Positions 53,073 to 62,262 of a DNA stretch of 64,000 nucleotides are shown one piece after another. Made by a program: the position numbers and the translations under genes. Numbering within the stretch: position 1 is the first letter of the stretch; each line of letters starts with the position of its first letter. This DNA is from Bacterioplanoides sp. SCSIO 12839 (GTDB taxonomy: Bacteria > Pseudomonadota > Gammaproteobacteria > Pseudomonadales > Oceanobacteraceae): assembly GCF_024397975.1 (NCBI RefSeq), contig NZ_CP073745.1:3808501-3872500 (forward strand). Direction: 5' to 3'. Below the pieces are notes generated by a model. The model made no database searches and was not told the DNA's origin. It saw only the letters and a program-made list of their open reading frames with translations.

Positions 53073-53897
53073 TTATGCCCGGCGATCTTCTCGCAATGCG
53101 TTCATCACAGCCTGTGTTTGTGGCAACACATCACGCCATAAGCGAAATGCTTCGGCAGCTTGCTCAACCAACATGCCTAAACCATCAATGGCTTTGGCAG
53201 CGCCATTATCTAACGCCCACTGATTAAATACCGTGGTTTCCGCGCCATACATCATGTCGTAACTAACGGTTTTATCAGTCATACACGCGGCCGGGATCGG
53301 CGGCAACTCTCCCGCCAGGCTGGCGGAAGTGCCATTAATAATCAGATCGAATTCACCTTTCACATCAGCAAAACCACAACCACTGACGCAACCCAGATCA
53401 GTAAAATCAGCGGCCAGTGCTTCGGCTTTGCTCACGGTACGATTAGCAATTACCACCTCAGCCGGGCTTTGCTCCAGAACCGGCTGCAACACACCGCGTA
53501 CTGCACCACCAGCACCAAGAATCAGCACCCGCTTGCTTTCGATAGCAACGTTCTGATTCACTGTGATGTCACGCACCATGCCAACACCATCAGTATTATC
53601 CGCCAATACCGTACCGTCATCCTGCTGGATCAGGGTATTCACCGCCTGAGCTCGCTTAGCCCGCGCACTGAATGCATCAGCGTAACGCCAGGCATTTTCT
53701 TTAAACGGCACAGTGATATTAAGACCTTTACCACCGCGTCGGAAAAAGTCATCCACCGCAGCATCAAAACCATCAAGTGGCACCAGAATGGCGGAATACA
53801 ACAGATCCTGATCGGTAATTTTGGCAAATGCGGTATGTATCTGTGGTGATTTACTATGGCCAATTGGATTGCCCATCACAGCGTATAAATCAGTCAT
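53073..53897 (-). CDS. aroE: Shikimate dehydrogenase AroE
   Basis: The protein has 274 residues. The substrate domain has YAVMGNPIGHSKSPQIH and the catalytic Lys in NITVPFKENAW, with DNTDGVGMVRD. The NADP domain has VLILGAGGAVRGVL and VIANRTVSKA, whose NRT end favours NADPH. It reduces 3-dehydroshikimate to shikimate in aromatic amino acid synthesis. It is the last gene of a minus-strand run hemF-aroE. The start is ATG 53897, 24 bases after the hemF stop. Confidence 0.95.
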   Translation of the reverse strand: MTDLYAVMGNPIGHSKSPQIHTAFAKITDQDLLYSAILVPLDGFDAAVDDFFRRGGKGLNITVPFKENAWRYADAFSARAKRAQAVNTLIQQDDGTVLADNTDGVGMVRDITVNQNVAIESKRVLILGAGGAVRGVLQPVLEQSPAEVVIANRTVSKAEALAADFTDLGCVSGCGFADVKGEFDLIINGTSASLAGELPPIPAACMTDKTVSYDMMYGAETTVFNQWALDNGAAKAIDGLGMLVEQAAEAFRLWRDVLPQTQAVMNALREDRRA

Positions 53898-53921
53898 GCT
53901 ACTGTTAACCTTTCAGCTTTT

Positions 53922-54881
<960 letters not shown>

Positions 54882-54906
54882 TTACGCAATAAGCTGTGGC
54901 CAACTC

Positions 54907-55482
54907 TTAACGGAGTATCTGGCCATCCAGCGTGCGAATCTGAGAAGGTTGTTTTTGCCCGCCCAGCTGACCAGGCAAAATAAAATCGATTACATCATTA
55001 CCCTTCAGGCGCTTTACCGTTGAAGGGGAAAAATACTGACGCAGCTGAACCATGCTGCGCGCCGGTTCACGTCCGGCCGGATTGGCCGATGTCGACACCA
55101 AAGGCCCTGTGACTTCACATAGCGCCCGAACCTGTGGATGTGCACTGATACGTACTGCCAGAGTATTATGTTCACCACGCAGTGGCGCTGGCACGTGTTC
55201 TTCACACGGCAATACCCAGGTTACCGGGCCGGGCCAGGTAGCATCCACTTGCTTAAAATCCTCGGCCGACAATGGCAACAAATAGTCATCCAGCTGATCC
55301 AGCGAAGCTGCTACCACCAACATGCCTTTTTGCCACGGGCGCTTTTTAATATCAAGAATGCGCTGAATCGCGCTTTCATTGGTTGGGTCACAGCCAAGGC
55401 CCCAAACGGCCTCGGTCGGATAGGCAATCACGCCACCTTGTTCGACACAACGGCGCGCCTGCTGGAGATGCCAGTTATTCAT
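54907..55482 (-). CDS. tsaC: Threonylcarbamoyl-AMP synthase TsaC
   Basis: This 191-residue Sua5/YrdC-domain protein has GGVIAYPTEAVWGLGCDPTNESAIQRILDIKKRPWQKGMLVVA, WPGPVTWVLP, LAVRISAHPQVRALCEVTGPLVSTSANPAGREPA. It makes threonylcarbamoyl-AMP from threonine, bicarbonate and ATP for the t6A37 tRNA modification. It is the short TsaC form without the Sua5 C-domain. The frame opens 14 codons upstream at a GTG, but the family N-terminus is MNNWHLQQARR at ATG 55482. No strong Shine-Dalgarno precedes it, so the GTG is a possible alternative. The neighbour is dprA. Confidence 0.9.
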   Translation of the reverse strand: MNNWHLQQARRCVEQGGVIAYPTEAVWGLGCDPTNESAIQRILDIKKRPWQKGMLVVAASLDQLDDYLLPLSAEDFKQVDATWPGPVTWVLPCEEHVPAPLRGEHNTLAVRISAHPQVRALCEVTGPLVSTSANPAGREPARSMVQLRQYFSPSTVKRLKGNDVIDFILPGQLGGQKQPSQIRTLDGQILR

Positions 55483-55551
55483 TGATGAACACAAGAAATA
55501 TAATGATGAACAGAAGCCGAACACTACCCCAAGGGGCCACCAGCGACAAGC

Positions 55552-56679
55552 TTATTTCAGGCGCTGATAACCACCGGGTACCTGGGTAATCCAGCCAGCT
55601 AACTGCAACTCCATCAGCTCGGGCAAGAGTTGCTGCATTTCAACAGCGCTGCGAATCGCGATCAGATCCGGACTGGTGGCGGTAAAGTCGATATGTGTTA
55701 CCAGCACAGGAATATCGGGCATATTCAGTGTTGGCATGGCCAGTGTTTCAATACTGGCCTCAGAAGTGAAGTCCAAGGTCTTCTGACGTGAGGGCTTTTC
55801 ACCTTTGAGCCCCAATTCCAGCAAAATATCATCCGCACTTTGTACCAAATAAGCACCATCCCGTATTAATTGGTGGCAGCCATGACTCACCGGATTACTG
55901 ACCATACCGGGCAGGGCAAACACTTCGCGCCCTTGTTCAGCCGCCTGATGGGCAGTAATCAGCGAACCACTCTTAACGGCTGCTTCGACCACAACCGTCG
56001 CTAAACTTAAGCCACTGATAATACGGTTGCGTGATGGAAAGTGGCGCGATTGTGCCTGAGTACCCGGTGGAAATTCGGATAACAACAAGCCATCCTGCAT
56101 CACCATCTGAGCTAATCCGAGATGACGCTGTGGATAAATCACATCCGGGCCACTGCCCATCACAGCAATGGTTGAACCCGCAGCAACCGCCCCCTGATGC
56201 ACATAACCATCAATGCCCATTGCCAGACCACTAACAACCGTTACACCGGCAGCGGCCAGTTCCTGAGCCGTTTGTTGTGCCCAACGGGCACCATACTCAG
56301 AGGGTTTACGGCTACCTACCATCGCCACCATGGGCTTGGATAAGCAGTCGATATTGCCGTGGTAATAAAGAATGGTTGGCGCATCACGCAGTGCCGCCAG
56401 TGCTTGTGGATAAGGATCAACACCCGCTAATAAAACCCCGTAACCTTTGAAACTGCACCAGTTCTGCAGCACATCAAAACCTTCCAGCAACGAAGTATCC
56501 GAGTGCCAGCGCTGAGCGGCTTCCGGATTCAATCCCATGGCAACCAGTTGCTCAGGTGAGCATTGTAACAAGTCATTAGGATGGGAGAGCTGCTGACGAA
56601 TGTCACCCAGCGTTACCCGACCAATACCAGGAATTTTACTGAGCTTCCACCAGGCTTTTAACAGCTCTTCCCTGAGCAT
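55552..56679 (-). CDS. dprA: DNA-processing protein DprA (Smf)
   Basis: The protein has 375 residues. An N-terminal SAM/HhH-like region (IPGIGRVTLGDIRQQL) is followed by the Rossmann domain (VAMVGSRKPSEYGARWAQQTAQELAAAGVTVVSGLAMGIDGYVHQGAV, TIAVMGSGPDVIYPQRH, LLSEFPPGTQAQSRHFPSRNRIISGLS, VVEAAVKSGSLITAHQAAEQGREVFALPG). A C-terminal winged helix ends the protein. DprA loads RecA on incoming single-stranded DNA during transformation. AAGGAGGTCGTT precedes the ATG, which is strong. It is 15 bases after the LysM gene. Confidence 0.95.
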   Translation of the reverse strand: MLREELLKAWWKLSKIPGIGRVTLGDIRQQLSHPNDLLQCSPEQLVAMGLNPEAAQRWHSDTSLLEGFDVLQNWCSFKGYGVLLAGVDPYPQALAALRDAPTILYYHGNIDCLSKPMVAMVGSRKPSEYGARWAQQTAQELAAAGVTVVSGLAMGIDGYVHQGAVAAGSTIAVMGSGPDVIYPQRHLGLAQMVMQDGLLLSEFPPGTQAQSRHFPSRNRIISGLSLATVVVEAAVKSGSLITAHQAAEQGREVFALPGMVSNPVSHGCHQLIRDGAYLVQSADDILLELGLKGEKPSRQKTLDFTSEASIETLAMPTLNMPDIPVLVTHIDFTATSPDLIAIRSAVEMQQLLPELMELQLAGWITQVPGGYQRLK

Positions 56680-56694
56680 AACGACCTCCTTGGT

Positions 56695-57750
56695 CTAAGG
56701 TGTTACAAACTGATCGGCAACACGCAGAGGACTGGTTGCGCGCATCACCAGCGCATAAGACAATTTTTCAAAGGTGCGGAACACCATCAAAGTGCCAGCG
56801 CGAGTATTTGGCAAGCGGACTTTTTCACCCGCGATTTTGTCGTAAACCACGTTACCCGCTTTTTCGATCAACAGTACCGAGCCAGGCTCGATACCATCAC
56901 GCTCACCCCGGTTAATCACCACAACATCGTACTGACCCACCTGAGTCACACCACCCGACACCGCCAGAATCTGACCAGTGACATCCCGCGAAGGCGGTTT
57001 TGGATAATAACGGGTGATCAGTTCACGATCTTCCGTCTCTAATAAGCGATCGCCCACATTCACCTGCTGGGTCGTACGCTCAAGAATCAGCGTCATAATA
57101 TCGCCATCGACGGCGTTAACACGAGCCAGGCCCACTTCCAACGCTTCAAGGCCCAACACTTCTTTGGTTTCCGGATCACGGTATACCTGCCCCTGACGGA
57201 ACACACCGTAGGCTGCGGCCGGTTCATCACCATAATCGCCACGGGCATACACACGATTACCAGCGCCCATCACCAGGTGACCATCGTCACCGGCTAAAAT
57301 GCGCGGTGCAGTGTTCAGTTCTTTGGTTTCAACCACCCGGTGGTCACGCAGGAATCCACGAATGGCATCCAGCGGAATTGCCGGAATTGCCGATTCAATT
57401 GGCTCAATACGCGCGGTTGGCTGAAGTTTCACATTGCCAGGGGACAACTTAACCGTACGGCTGGCAGCTCCACGCTTCATCACGGTTGCTTTGGTTTCAC
57501 CATTAATGGTCACCAGACCAATCACATCGCCCGGGAAAATCAGGTGTGGATCTTTAATCTGATTATTCTGATACCAGATCTCCGGCCATTGCCAGGCATC
57601 ATCGGTATAACGTTCAGCAATACCCCACAACGTATCGCCATCCTTAACCACATAGCGCTGTGGTGCATCAGATTTAACCTCCAATGCCGCTGCCGTAGCC
57701 GAAACCGATATCAAACCGGCAAAGAGAAGGCGCTTTAAGGTTTTGCTCAT
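56695..57750 (-). CDS. LysM-domain envelope protein
   Basis: The protein has 351 residues. After a signal peptide (MSKTLKRLLFAGLISVSATAAALE) comes one LysM domain (YVVKDGDTLWGIAERYTDDAWQWPEIWYQNNQIKDPHLIFPGDVIGL), which should bind peptidoglycan. Beyond about residue 130 is a long beta-rich region with no catalytic motif that I recognise. Pseudomonas has the same gene between dprA and def. The function is unknown; linkage suggests a role with the cell wall. AATACAGG lies close before the ATG. Confidence 0.88.
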   Translation of the reverse strand: MSKTLKRLLFAGLISVSATAAALEVKSDAPQRYVVKDGDTLWGIAERYTDDAWQWPEIWYQNNQIKDPHLIFPGDVIGLVTINGETKATVMKRGAASRTVKLSPGNVKLQPTARIEPIESAIPAIPLDAIRGFLRDHRVVETKELNTAPRILAGDDGHLVMGAGNRVYARGDYGDEPAAAYGVFRQGQVYRDPETKEVLGLEALEVGLARVNAVDGDIMTLILERTTQQVNVGDRLLETEDRELITRYYPKPPSRDVTGQILAVSGGVTQVGQYDVVVINRGERDGIEPGSVLLIEKAGNVVYDKIAGEKVRLPNTRAGTLMVFRTFEKLSYALVMRATSPLRVADQFVTP

Positions 57751-57835
57751 CCTGTATTCCCTTTATTATTAGTCGTTGGCGACCCTTAGTTCACTCATCA
57801 TCGCAGTGTAGCAAGTGATTGCCGTTGTTTTCTAT

Positions 57836-57869
57836 AAGCAGTTCACGAACACAAGCAGTTTACGAACAG
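57836..57869. repeat. 17-bp tandem direct repeat upstream of def
   Basis: AAGCAGTTCACGAACAC (57836-57852) is followed at once by AAGCAGTTTACGAACAG (57853-57869). Two differences separate the copies. It lies in the divergent region between the LysM gene and def. Confidence 0.8.
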
Positions 57870-57876
57870 ATATACA

Positions 57877-57889
57877 GGGGCTCAGCCCC
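57877..57889. promoter_or_regulatory. GC-rich mini-palindrome in the def leader
   Basis: GGGGCTCAGCCCC is a near-complete palindrome 30 bases upstream of the def ATG, followed by AAAAGCG. Role unknown: a weak hairpin or operator. Confidence 0.35.
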
Positions 57890-57918
57890 AAAAGCGTTAT
57901 TTGCATTGATGAGTCATT

Positions 57919-58434
57919 ATGGCCTTACTTCCTATTTTAGAATTTCCGGATCCGAAACTTCGTACCGTTGCCCAACCGGTTACCAACGTTGATGAGCGCA
58001 TCCGCAACATTGTCGACGACATGTTTGAAACCATGTACGACGCGCCCGGCATTGGCCTGGCGGCCACTCAGGTGGATATCCACGAACGCATCATCACTAT
58101 TGATGTGTCAGAAGATAAAAGCGAGCCACTGGTATTTATTAACCCGGAAATCACCGTGCTCGAAGGTGAGCCAGAGTCGATGCAGGAAGGTTGTTTATCC
58201 GTTCCTGGTTTCTACGAAGAAGTGACCCGTATCGAACATTGCTTAGTTAAAGCGCTGGATCGTGATGGCAAAGCGTTTGAACTGGAATGCCGTGGTCTGC
58301 TGGCGGTATGTATTCAACACGAAGTTGACCACCTGGAAGGCAAACTGATGGTGGATTATGTGTCACCACTGAAGCGCAAGCGCATCAAAGAAAAGCTCGA
58401 CAAAAAACACAAGTTGGAAGCGCGTCGTAAATAA
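57919..58434 (+). CDS. def: Peptide deformylase
   Basis: The protein has 171 residues with all three motifs: [15 protein letters not shown] and the metal site QHEVDHLEG. It removes the formyl group from nascent protein N-termini using Fe2+. The C-terminal helix [20 protein letters not shown] is the ribosome-binding helix of type I PDF. It is followed by fmt after 36 bases, so formylation and deformylation genes are linked as in E. coli. Confidence 0.96.
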   Translation: MALLPILEFPDPKLRTVAQPVTNVDERIRNIVDDMFETMYDAPGIGLAATQVDIHERIITIDVSEDKSEPLVFINPEITVLEGEPESMQEGCLSVPGFYEEVTRIEHCLVKALDRDGKAFELECRGLLAVCIQHEVDHLEGKLMVDYVSPLKRKRIKEKLDKKHKLEARRK

Positions 58435-58470
58435 GCGGCGCCCAGACATCCCCCAGTCAGAAAGAACCTT

Positions 58471-59421
58471 ATGTCTTTAAAAATTGTTTTTGCCGGGACA
58501 CCGGACTTTGCCGCCGTTCACCTGCGTGCGTTAATCGACAGCGAGCACGATGTGATTGCCGTTTACAGCCAACCCGATCGCCCGGCTGGCCGCGGTAAAA
58601 AGCTGCAACCCAGTCCGGTCAAACAGGTCGCACTGGAACACGACATTGCCGTGTATCAGCCACTGAACTTTAAAGACCCGGCGGATGTACAGCAGTTAAA
58701 AGACCTGAGCGCCGATGTGATGATTGTGGTGGCTTATGGCTTGTTGTTGCCACAGCCTGTGCTGGAAGCGCCTAAACACGGTTGCCTCAACGTACATGCT
58801 TCATTGCTGCCCCGCTGGCGTGGTGCGGCTCCGATTCAGCGTTGTATCGAAGCCGGTGATAAGCTCACTGGCATCACCATTATGCAGATGGACATTGGTC
58901 TGGATACTGGCGATATGCTGCATAAGGTCACCACCGGCATCAGCCTTGATGACACCGGCGGCAGTCTGCATGATCGCCTGGCCGACATGGGCCCGGATTC
59001 ATTGCTGACAACCCTGCAGCATCTGGAAGCCGGTGAGTTACAACCAGAGCAACAGAACGATGCTCAGGCCAACTACGCCCACAAACTGAAAAAAGAAGAA
59101 GCCTTGCTCGACTGGGCACAAAGTGCAGAAACCTTAGCCCTGCGGGTGCGGGCGTTTAACCCGTTTCCGGTGGCGTTTACTTTATTAGGCAATGACCGCA
59201 TTCGGGTGCTGAAGGCCAGCGCACTGGAAAAAGTCACGCAGCTGCAACCGGGCACCATTGCCAACGTCACCGCTGACGGGATTGAAGTCGCTTGTGCCGA
59301 CGGTGTGCTACGCCTGGAGCAGATTCAGCTGGCGGGCAAAAAAGCCATGATGGTCGCCGATGTTATTAACGGTCAGCCGAACCTGTTCCAACCTAACTAC
59401 GTGTTGGCGTCTGAACTGTGA
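58471..59421 (+). CDS. fmt: Methionyl-tRNA formyltransferase
   Basis: The protein has 316 residues. Formyl transferase core: IVFAGTPDFAAVHLRAL, VYSQPDRPAGRGKKL, the N-H-D catalytic set in GCLNVHASLLPRWRGAAPIQRCIEAGD and MDIGLDTGDML; the OB-fold C-domain ends near FQPNYVLASEL. It formylates initiator Met-tRNA. The last bases overlap the rsmB GTG start (GTGA), so translation is coupled. Confidence 0.96.
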   Translation: MSLKIVFAGTPDFAAVHLRALIDSEHDVIAVYSQPDRPAGRGKKLQPSPVKQVALEHDIAVYQPLNFKDPADVQQLKDLSADVMIVVAYGLLLPQPVLEAPKHGCLNVHASLLPRWRGAAPIQRCIEAGDKLTGITIMQMDIGLDTGDMLHKVTTGISLDDTGGSLHDRLADMGPDSLLTTLQHLEAGELQPEQQNDAQANYAHKLKKEEALLDWAQSAETLALRVRAFNPFPVAFTLLGNDRIRVLKASALEKVTQLQPGTIANVTADGIEVACADGVLRLEQIQLAGKKAMMVADVINGQPNLFQPNYVLASEL

Positions 59422-60782
59422 AGCAATTATACGGTAAGGCATCGTCCACTCAGATTTCCGCCCGTTATGCAGCCACTCAGGCGCTGTTTCAGGTTATGTC
59501 CGGGCAATCACTGAATCAGGCACTGCCACCACTGGAAGCCCGGGTCAGTGATGATGATCGTGGTTTTCTGCGCGATTTAGCATTGGGCAGCTGTCGTTAT
59601 TTTCAGCGCCTGAATGCCATTGCCAAGATGCTGTTAAAAACACCGTTTGGTGAAGAAGATCAGGATCTGCACGCGCTGATGGTGATTGGTTTATACCAGT
59701 TGGAAATTCAGAAAAAAGCGCCTCATGCCGCGGTTCATGCCACCGTTGATGTCTGCGAAGAGATGGGCAAGGGCTACGCCAAATCAGTAGTGAATGCCTG
59801 CCTGCGACGCTACGGCCGTGAGTACGAAAGCCTGACAGCACCACTGGAAGATAATCCCGTCACCGCCACCAGCCATCCTAAATGGCTGCTGAAAATGATG
59901 AAAAAAGCCTGGCCGGAGCACTGGGCTGAAGTGTTTACTCAGAACAACCAGCGCCCGCCATTATGCTTGCGCGTGAATCAGCGTCACGGTTCGCGCGAAG
60001 ACTACCTGCAGCGCCTGCAACAAGCCGGTATTGAAGCACACCCGGCAGAATTTGCGCCCTTTGGTATTTACCTCGCACAATCTTGCGACGTAACTCAGCT
60101 GCCTGGGTTTGAGGATGGTGATGTCAGCGTTCAGGACGAAGCGGCGCAATTAGCCTCGCTGATTCTGGCACCGCAGCCAGGCGAAAATATCCTCGACGCC
60201 TGTGCTGCACCTGGTGGTAAAACCTGTGCACTACTGGAAGCCGCAGACTGTGCGGTCACCGCACTGGATCTGGAAGCATCGCGACTGGAGCGGGTGGAAG
60301 AAAACCTCGAACGCTTAGGCCTGTTTGGTAACGACACCGGGCTGTCTGCCAGTGTGGTGTGTGCTGATATGGCAAACACCGACGAATGGTGGGAAGGCCT
60401 GCAATACGATGCCATCCTGCTGGATGCACCGTGTTCCGCGACCGGCGTGATTCGTCGCCACCCGGATATCAAATTATTACGCCGCAGCGATGATATTGCT
60501 CAACTGGCCGACGTACAGGCGCAACTGCTGAATACTGCGTGGGATTTATTAAAGCCCGGTGGCCGTTTGTTATACGCCACCTGTTCGGTATTACCGCAGG
60601 AAAACAGCGATCAGATTGAACGCTTTGTTGCCGACAAACTTGAGGCAGGACAGGAAATCTCCCTGCAAGCACTGCCAGGTCTGGACAAGCTGCCGGGAGT
60701 GGCCTGTAATGCCGGACAACAGCTGTTTCCGCAGGAAAACGGTCATGATGGTTTCTTTTATGCCTTATTGGTGAAAGGTTAA
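59418..60782 (+). CDS. rsmB: 16S rRNA m5C967 methyltransferase RsmB (Sun)
   Basis: The protein has 454 residues. The N-terminal NusB-like domain (ISARYAATQALFQVMSGQSLNQALP) is followed by a SAM methyltransferase domain with DACAAPGGKTCALLE. The two conserved Cys lie in LLDAPCSATGVIRRHPD and LLYATCSVLPQEN (catalytic and release). It methylates C967 of 16S rRNA. The start is GTG 59418, overlapping the fmt stop by four bases. Confidence 0.95.
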   Translation: MKQLYGKASSTQISARYAATQALFQVMSGQSLNQALPPLEARVSDDDRGFLRDLALGSCRYFQRLNAIAKMLLKTPFGEEDQDLHALMVIGLYQLEIQKKAPHAAVHATVDVCEEMGKGYAKSVVNACLRRYGREYESLTAPLEDNPVTATSHPKWLLKMMKKAWPEHWAEVFTQNNQRPPLCLRVNQRHGSREDYLQRLQQAGIEAHPAEFAPFGIYLAQSCDVTQLPGFEDGDVSVQDEAAQLASLILAPQPGENILDACAAPGGKTCALLEAADCAVTALDLEASRLERVEENLERLGLFGNDTGLSASVVCADMANTDEWWEGLQYDAILLDAPCSATGVIRRHPDIKLLRRSDDIAQLADVQAQLLNTAWDLLKPGGRLLYATCSVLPQENSDQIERFVADKLEAGQEISLQALPGLDKLPGVACNAGQQLFPQENGHDGFFYALLVKG

Positions 60783-60825
60783 AGAGCGCGATGAAATATA
60801 GCCACATTCAGCCAGTGACAAAACA

Positions 60826-60888
60826 GCAGGATAGCTTTTTTGCACAGCCGCAGGCTGCCCGTCAGGGTGATGTACAGGGACGTACATC
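60826..60888 (+). repeat. Intergenic hairpin repeat element, copy C, in the trkA leader
   Basis: The first 23 bases match copy A (23424-23446) at 22 positions. Both then have GCTGCCCGT and AGGG, and each ends in a perfect hairpin of different sequence: GATGTAC/GTACATC with loop AGGGAC here. The different stems with kept pairing and a kept GGA loop argue for a conserved structure. It fills most of the rsmB-trkA gap. Confidence 0.7.
60869..60888 (+). promoter_or_regulatory. Hairpin sequestering the trkA ribosome-binding site
   Basis: GATGTAC-AGGGAC-GTACATC ends at the base before the trkA ATG. The only Shine-Dalgarno-like sequence (AGGGA) lies in the loop. The loop context GTACAGGGACGT is one base from the CsrA SELEX consensus (RUACARGGAUGU), so CsrA/RsmA repression of trkA is a testable idea. 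Confidence 0.5.
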
Positions 60889-62262
60889 ATGAAAATTATA
60901 ATCTTAGGTGCAGGCCAGGTTGGTGGTACGTTGGCTGAAAACCTCGCCAATGAACAAAACGATATCACCGTCATTGATACCGATTCCAAACGCTTACGTG
61001 AATTGCAGGATCGCATTGATATTAAAACGGTGAAAGGCCGCGGCTCGTACCCTCAAATTCTGGCCGATGCCGGTGCCGATGACGCCGATATGCTGGTGGC
61101 CGTCACCAACTCGGACGAAACCAATATGGTGGCGTGTCAGGTGGCCTACACCATGTTCCGAACGCCCACCAAGATCTCCCGTATCCGTTCTGCTGCGTAT
61201 CTGAAACAGGCTGACTTGTTCCGTAACGAAGCCTTTCCTATCGATGTATTAATTTCACCCGAAAAAGTGGTGACCAACTACATCAGCCGTTTATTGCAAT
61301 ATCCGGGTGCGTTGCAAGTACTCGACTTCGCTGATAACAAGGTGCAGCTGGTGGCGGTGAAAGCCTATTACGGTGGCCCGTTAGTTGGTCAGGATGTAAA
61401 AACCCTGAAAACCCACTTGCCGGATACCAATGCCCGGGTGGCGGCGATCTTCCGTCGAGGCCAGGCGATTGAGCCAACCGGCTCAACCGTAGTAGAAGCT
61501 GACGATGAAGTGTTCTTCGTGGCGGCCAAACATCACATCAAAAAAGTGATGAGTGAACTGCGCCGCGCCGAAGATTCGTATAAACGCATCATCATCGCTG
61601 GTGGCGGTAATATCGGTTATCGCCTGGCCAAACAGCTGGAGCGTGACTATCAGGTGAAACTGATTGAGTTCAACCATGATCGTGCGCAGTTCCTCAGTGA
61701 AAACCTCGACCGTACGGTGGTATTGCTTGGCTCAGCCACCGACAAAACCTTGTTGGAAGAAGAAAACATCGAAAACACCGATGTATTTTGTGCACTGACC
61801 AACGATGACGAAACCAACATCATGTCGTCCTTGCTGGCGAAGCGCTCCGGTGCGCGTAAAGTCATGACACTGATTAATAAATCGGCTTACGTCGATCTGG
61901 TACAAGGCGGCATGATTGACGTCGCTATTTCACCGCAGCAGGCCACCATCGGCTCGTTATTAACCCACGTTCGTCGTGGCGATGTGGTAAACGTCCACTC
62001 CCTGCGTCGTGGTGCCGCCGAAGCCATCGAGGCCATCGCCCATGGTGACCAGGGTTCATCGAAAGTGGTGGGCCGCCCGATCCATGACATTCCGCTGCCA
62101 CCCGCCACCACCATTGGTGCCATTGTGCGCGGTGATGAAGTAATTATGGCCACCTCCAAACTGGTGGTGGAATCCAATGACCACGTCATTTTGTTCGTGA
62201 TGGATAAACGCCATATTCCTGATGTTGAGCGTTTGTTCCAGGTGGGGTTAGGGTTCTTCTGA
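60889..62262 (+). CDS. trkA: Trk potassium uptake regulator TrkA
   Basis: This cytoplasmic protein of 457 residues has two RCK halves. Each has a Rossmann fold ([30 protein letters not shown] and [33 protein letters not shown]) and a TrkA-C domain. It binds NAD(H)/ATP and gates TrkH. Its stop shares a base with the trkH ATG (TGATG). A hairpin with the ribosome-binding site in its loop lies directly in front. Confidence 0.96.
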   Translation: MKIIILGAGQVGGTLAENLANEQNDITVIDTDSKRLRELQDRIDIKTVKGRGSYPQILADAGADDADMLVAVTNSDETNMVACQVAYTMFRTPTKISRIRSAAYLKQADLFRNEAFPIDVLISPEKVVTNYISRLLQYPGALQVLDFADNKVQLVAVKAYYGGPLVGQDVKTLKTHLPDTNARVAAIFRRGQAIEPTGSTVVEADDEVFFVAAKHHIKKVMSELRRAEDSYKRIIIAGGGNIGYRLAKQLERDYQVKLIEFNHDRAQFLSENLDRTVVLLGSATDKTLLEEENIENTDVFCALTNDDETNIMSSLLAKRSGARKVMTLINKSAYVDLVQGGMIDVAISPQQATIGSLLTHVRRGDVVNVHSLRRGAAEAIEAIAHGDQGSSKVVGRPIHDIPLPPATTIGAIVRGDEVIMATSKLVVESNDHVILFVMDKRHIPDVERLFQVGLGFF

